In this document: one piece after another, positions 62,458 through 64,000 of the stretch | Layout: every line of letters starts with the position of its first letter | Position numbering within the stretch: position 1 is the first letter of the stretch | From: JAGVIE01 sp964520905 | GTDB lineage: Bacteria; Bacteroidota; Ignavibacteria; UBA10030; SZUA-254 | NCBI GenBank assembly: GCA_964520905.1 | Contig: CAZFQL010000005.1 | Location: 62,001-126,000, forward strand | Direction: 5' to 3' | Length of the DNA: 64,000 nt | Translations under genes and position numbers: made by a program | Notes under the pieces: model-generated | Told to the model about the DNA's origin: nothing | What the model saw: only the letters and a program-made list of their open reading frames with translations | Database searches by the model: none

Positions 62458-63366
62458 ATGATAATGAACCAACAAGTCAAATCCATAATCAAACAAATCA
62501 TTCCACCGAAGGTTATATACAAACTTCGGGCGGCACTGGCACAACCTAAACTGACAAAGGCGAGGAAAACCTTCGAACAAGCAGAAGGAGAACCGGGTTG
62601 GCTTGGAGCGGGGATGCTGGAGAAATTTCAGCAAAGATATTCGTTTCCACCGGAGTATGGCTATGATCCGCAAAGTCTTGAGCGAAGGGGAAAAGAAAGA
62701 GCGCGGGAGATTCTCAGGTTAGTCAAAAATAAAAACATTAATACCTTTTTTGAGCTTGGATGCTGGGATGGAATGGTAAGTTGTATTTTACACCGCCATG
62801 GGAAAATAGCAACCGCAGTCGATAACAGGTCGGAGGGATTTGATGAGAGAGCAATCCGTGAAGGTGTGAAGCTTTTAAAAATGGATGCCGCACATCTGGA
62901 GTTTAAGGATGAGAGCTTCGATTTTGTTTTCTCGTATGATTCGTTCGAGCATTTCACACATCCGGATTTGGTATTACAGGAAGCAATCCGTGTGGCGAAG
63001 AAGGGCGGATTTATTTATTTAGTGTTTGGACCACTGTACATGTCGCCTAAAGGTTTGCACGCGTATCGCTCGGTTACTGTGCCGTACTGTCAATTTCTTT
63101 TCCAGAAAGAAGTTTTGAGAAATTTTACTCAGGTGAAAGGTTTGGAGCCAATCGATTTTGATCAACTCAACGGCTGGTCACTGGATGATTATCGTGAGCT
63201 TTGGAATCGCTATTCTCACATTTTAAAGAAGGTGAAGTATTACGAGCAGATTGACCCATCGGGTTTGGATTTGATTATGGAGTACCCGTCATGCTTCAAG
63301 AGCAAAACGCCAAGCTTTGATAACCTGATTGTGTCATCCATCGAAGTATTGTTTGAGAAGATATGA
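62458..63366 (+). CDS. Class I SAM-dependent methyltransferase
   Basis: The 302-aa product (ATG at 62458; the frame is open to a TTG at 62428) has a Rossmann methyltransferase core: motif I FFELGCWDGMVSCIL (about residues 98-112), an acidic residue at the end of strand 2 (TAVDNRS), and motif IV-like FDFVFSYDSFEHFTHPD followed by VAKKGGFIYLVFGP. The N-terminal 80 residues and the C-terminal part have no recognised domain. Target unknown; small-molecule or glycan methylation is common for this type. The 130-bp repeat copy 2 starts right after the stop codon. Confidence 0.86.
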   Translation: MIMNQQVKSIIKQIIPPKVIYKLRAALAQPKLTKARKTFEQAEGEPGWLGAGMLEKFQQRYSFPPEYGYDPQSLERRGKERAREILRLVKNKNINTFFELGCWDGMVSCILHRHGKIATAVDNRSEGFDERAIREGVKLLKMDAAHLEFKDESFDFVFSYDSFEHFTHPDLVLQEAIRVAKKGGFIYLVFGPLYMSPKGLHAYRSVTVPYCQFLFQKEVLRNFTQVKGLEPIDFDQLNGWSLDDYRELWNRYSHILKKVKYYEQIDPSGLDLIMEYPSCFKSKTPSFDNLIVSSIEVLFEKI

Positions 63367-63493
63367 GAGATTTCTGAATTATTCTTTTTGTCATGTTGAT
63401 CCCGCTTCAGCGGGAGAAACATCTCGATTTTAAAGGATTCGAGACCCTTCACTTCATTCAGGGTGACAGTTGGAGAGATTTTTCAGAAGTCTC
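63367..63493 (+). repeat. 130-bp dispersed repeat with terminal inverted repeats, copy 2
   Basis: The ends are GAGATTTCTGAA and TTCAGAAGTCTC (11 of 12 positions inverted). It aligns end to end with the reverse complement of 2595-2724, at roughly 90% identity by eye. It fills most of the space between the converging methyltransferase and spermidine-synthase-like genes. Confidence 0.85.
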
Positions 63494-63521
63494 TATGATG
63501 AGATAAGGATACCGCCCCTTA

Positions 63522-64000
63522 CTACCTCATCCCAATCTGTTCAAAATAGCTGTGGAGACTTTTCCTTGAAGCGAGGTTAATCGCTTCAGAGTAAACATCG
63601 ATAGGATTTAAATCGTCGGTGAGGATTTTGGCATTCTTCATATCGGGGACAAACCGGTTATCCCATGCGTGAACTTTTTGATAACCCGGACCATAACGCC
63701 AGTCGGGATTGAAATCAATGTTAGTCTCAAGTTCTCGCCATGGTTCTAACTTGCTATCGGATGCTAAGATGACTATGTTTCCGAACTGGTTGGGCGGTTC
63801 CTCAATTGGCAGAGCAACAATGTTCATAAATTTTTGTTTGAGTGTTACGGCAAGTGTTGACACGATTTTATCATGCCAGCCGAGACTCTCCACATTGACG
63901 GCAACGATCCCATTGTCTGCGAGATGATTTTTTATCAGACCGAATACTTCTTCCGTTACAAGATGAAAAGGAATCGAACTACTGCCGAACGCATCTAGAA
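63522..64000 (-). CDS. Spermidine synthase-like protein, 3' part only
   Basis: The frame enters from the right edge and ends at 63522, so the 5' part is missing. The visible 159 residues contain LDAFGSSSIPFHLVTEEVF, NHLADNGIVAVNVES and PNQFGNIVILASD, the C-terminal half of the spermidine/spermine synthase fold (the DAF...P.HL pattern lies beside the aminopropyl donor site). The GTG at 63893 is internal and not the start. Whether the full gene is a plain SpeE or a membrane-fused version cannot be seen. Confidence 0.8.
   Translation of the reverse strand, partial: LDAFGSSSIPFHLVTEEVFGLIKNHLADNGIVAVNVESLGWHDKIVSTLAVTLKQKFMNIVALPIEEPPNQFGNIVILASDSKLEPWRELETNIDFNPDWRYGPGYQKVHAWDNRFVPDMKNAKILTDDLNPIDVYSEAINLASRKSLHSYFEQIGMR

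Overview
The window looks like a chromosomal segment from a member of the FCB (Bacteroidota/Chlorobi/Ignavibacteria) group, most likely near Ignavibacteria. Four secreted proteins carry type IX secretion (T9SS) C-terminal sorting domains with the PNPFNP-type motif or a decayed form of it. There is a TonB-dependent receptor with an N-terminal CarboxypepD_reg-like domain, and YbeY has the Bacteroidota-style metal site. Many genes nevertheless have clear AAGGAG ribosome binding sites and TTGACA-N17-TATAAT promoters, which typical Bacteroidia lack. This placement is an inference; no rRNA gene is present.

Layout. 0.1-2.1 kb: secreted M28 peptidase and a small lipoprotein. 2.1-3.0 kb: gene-free mosaic of short repeats. 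3.0-10.7 kb: an integron-like region. Six minus-strand genes, all for exported proteins, are separated by four long imperfect palindromes with one fixed architecture (TAAC, 4 nt, 12-bp stem, variable centre, 12-bp stem, T, GTTA). They lead up to a co-directional IntI-like tyrosine recombinase that lacks the IntI-specific insertion, has a perfect-consensus promoter, and has a half-site (possible attI) at its 3' end. This is the most interesting object in the window.

11-27 kb: mostly housekeeping genes on the plus strand: PfkB kinase, mtnA, recO, an HtrA-type protease, an active/inactive M16 peptidase pair, an HNH nuclease, trpS, a T9SS propeller protein, scpA-scpB, an MFS transporter, rluB, and ackA facing them. 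27-43 kb: PspC with a 46-aa membrane peptide, secreted M64 and M14 peptidases, a second T9SS propeller protein, lysS, a TonB receptor with a lipoprotein partner, a DUF2279 protein, a glycosyltransferase, CtpA, a DUF3108 protein and an MBL-fold hydrolase. 43-56 kb: a dense cluster for nucleic acids and envelope: csp, ybeY, topA, xer, raiA/hpf, hprK, an M23 peptidase, a DUF2795 protein, a BamA/TamA-type protein, holB and metG.

56-64 kb: an accessory region. It holds a trypsin-like lipoprotein and a stand-alone relative of its N-terminal domain, a frameshifted DUF559 gene framed by dispersed repeats, a frameshifted zinc-hook ATPase resembling the RloC/PrrC anticodon-nuclease group, a DUF6544-like membrane protein, a methyltransferase, a second copy of the 130-bp repeat, and a spermidine-synthase-like gene cut by the window edge. 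No tRNA, rRNA or CRISPR array was recognised.
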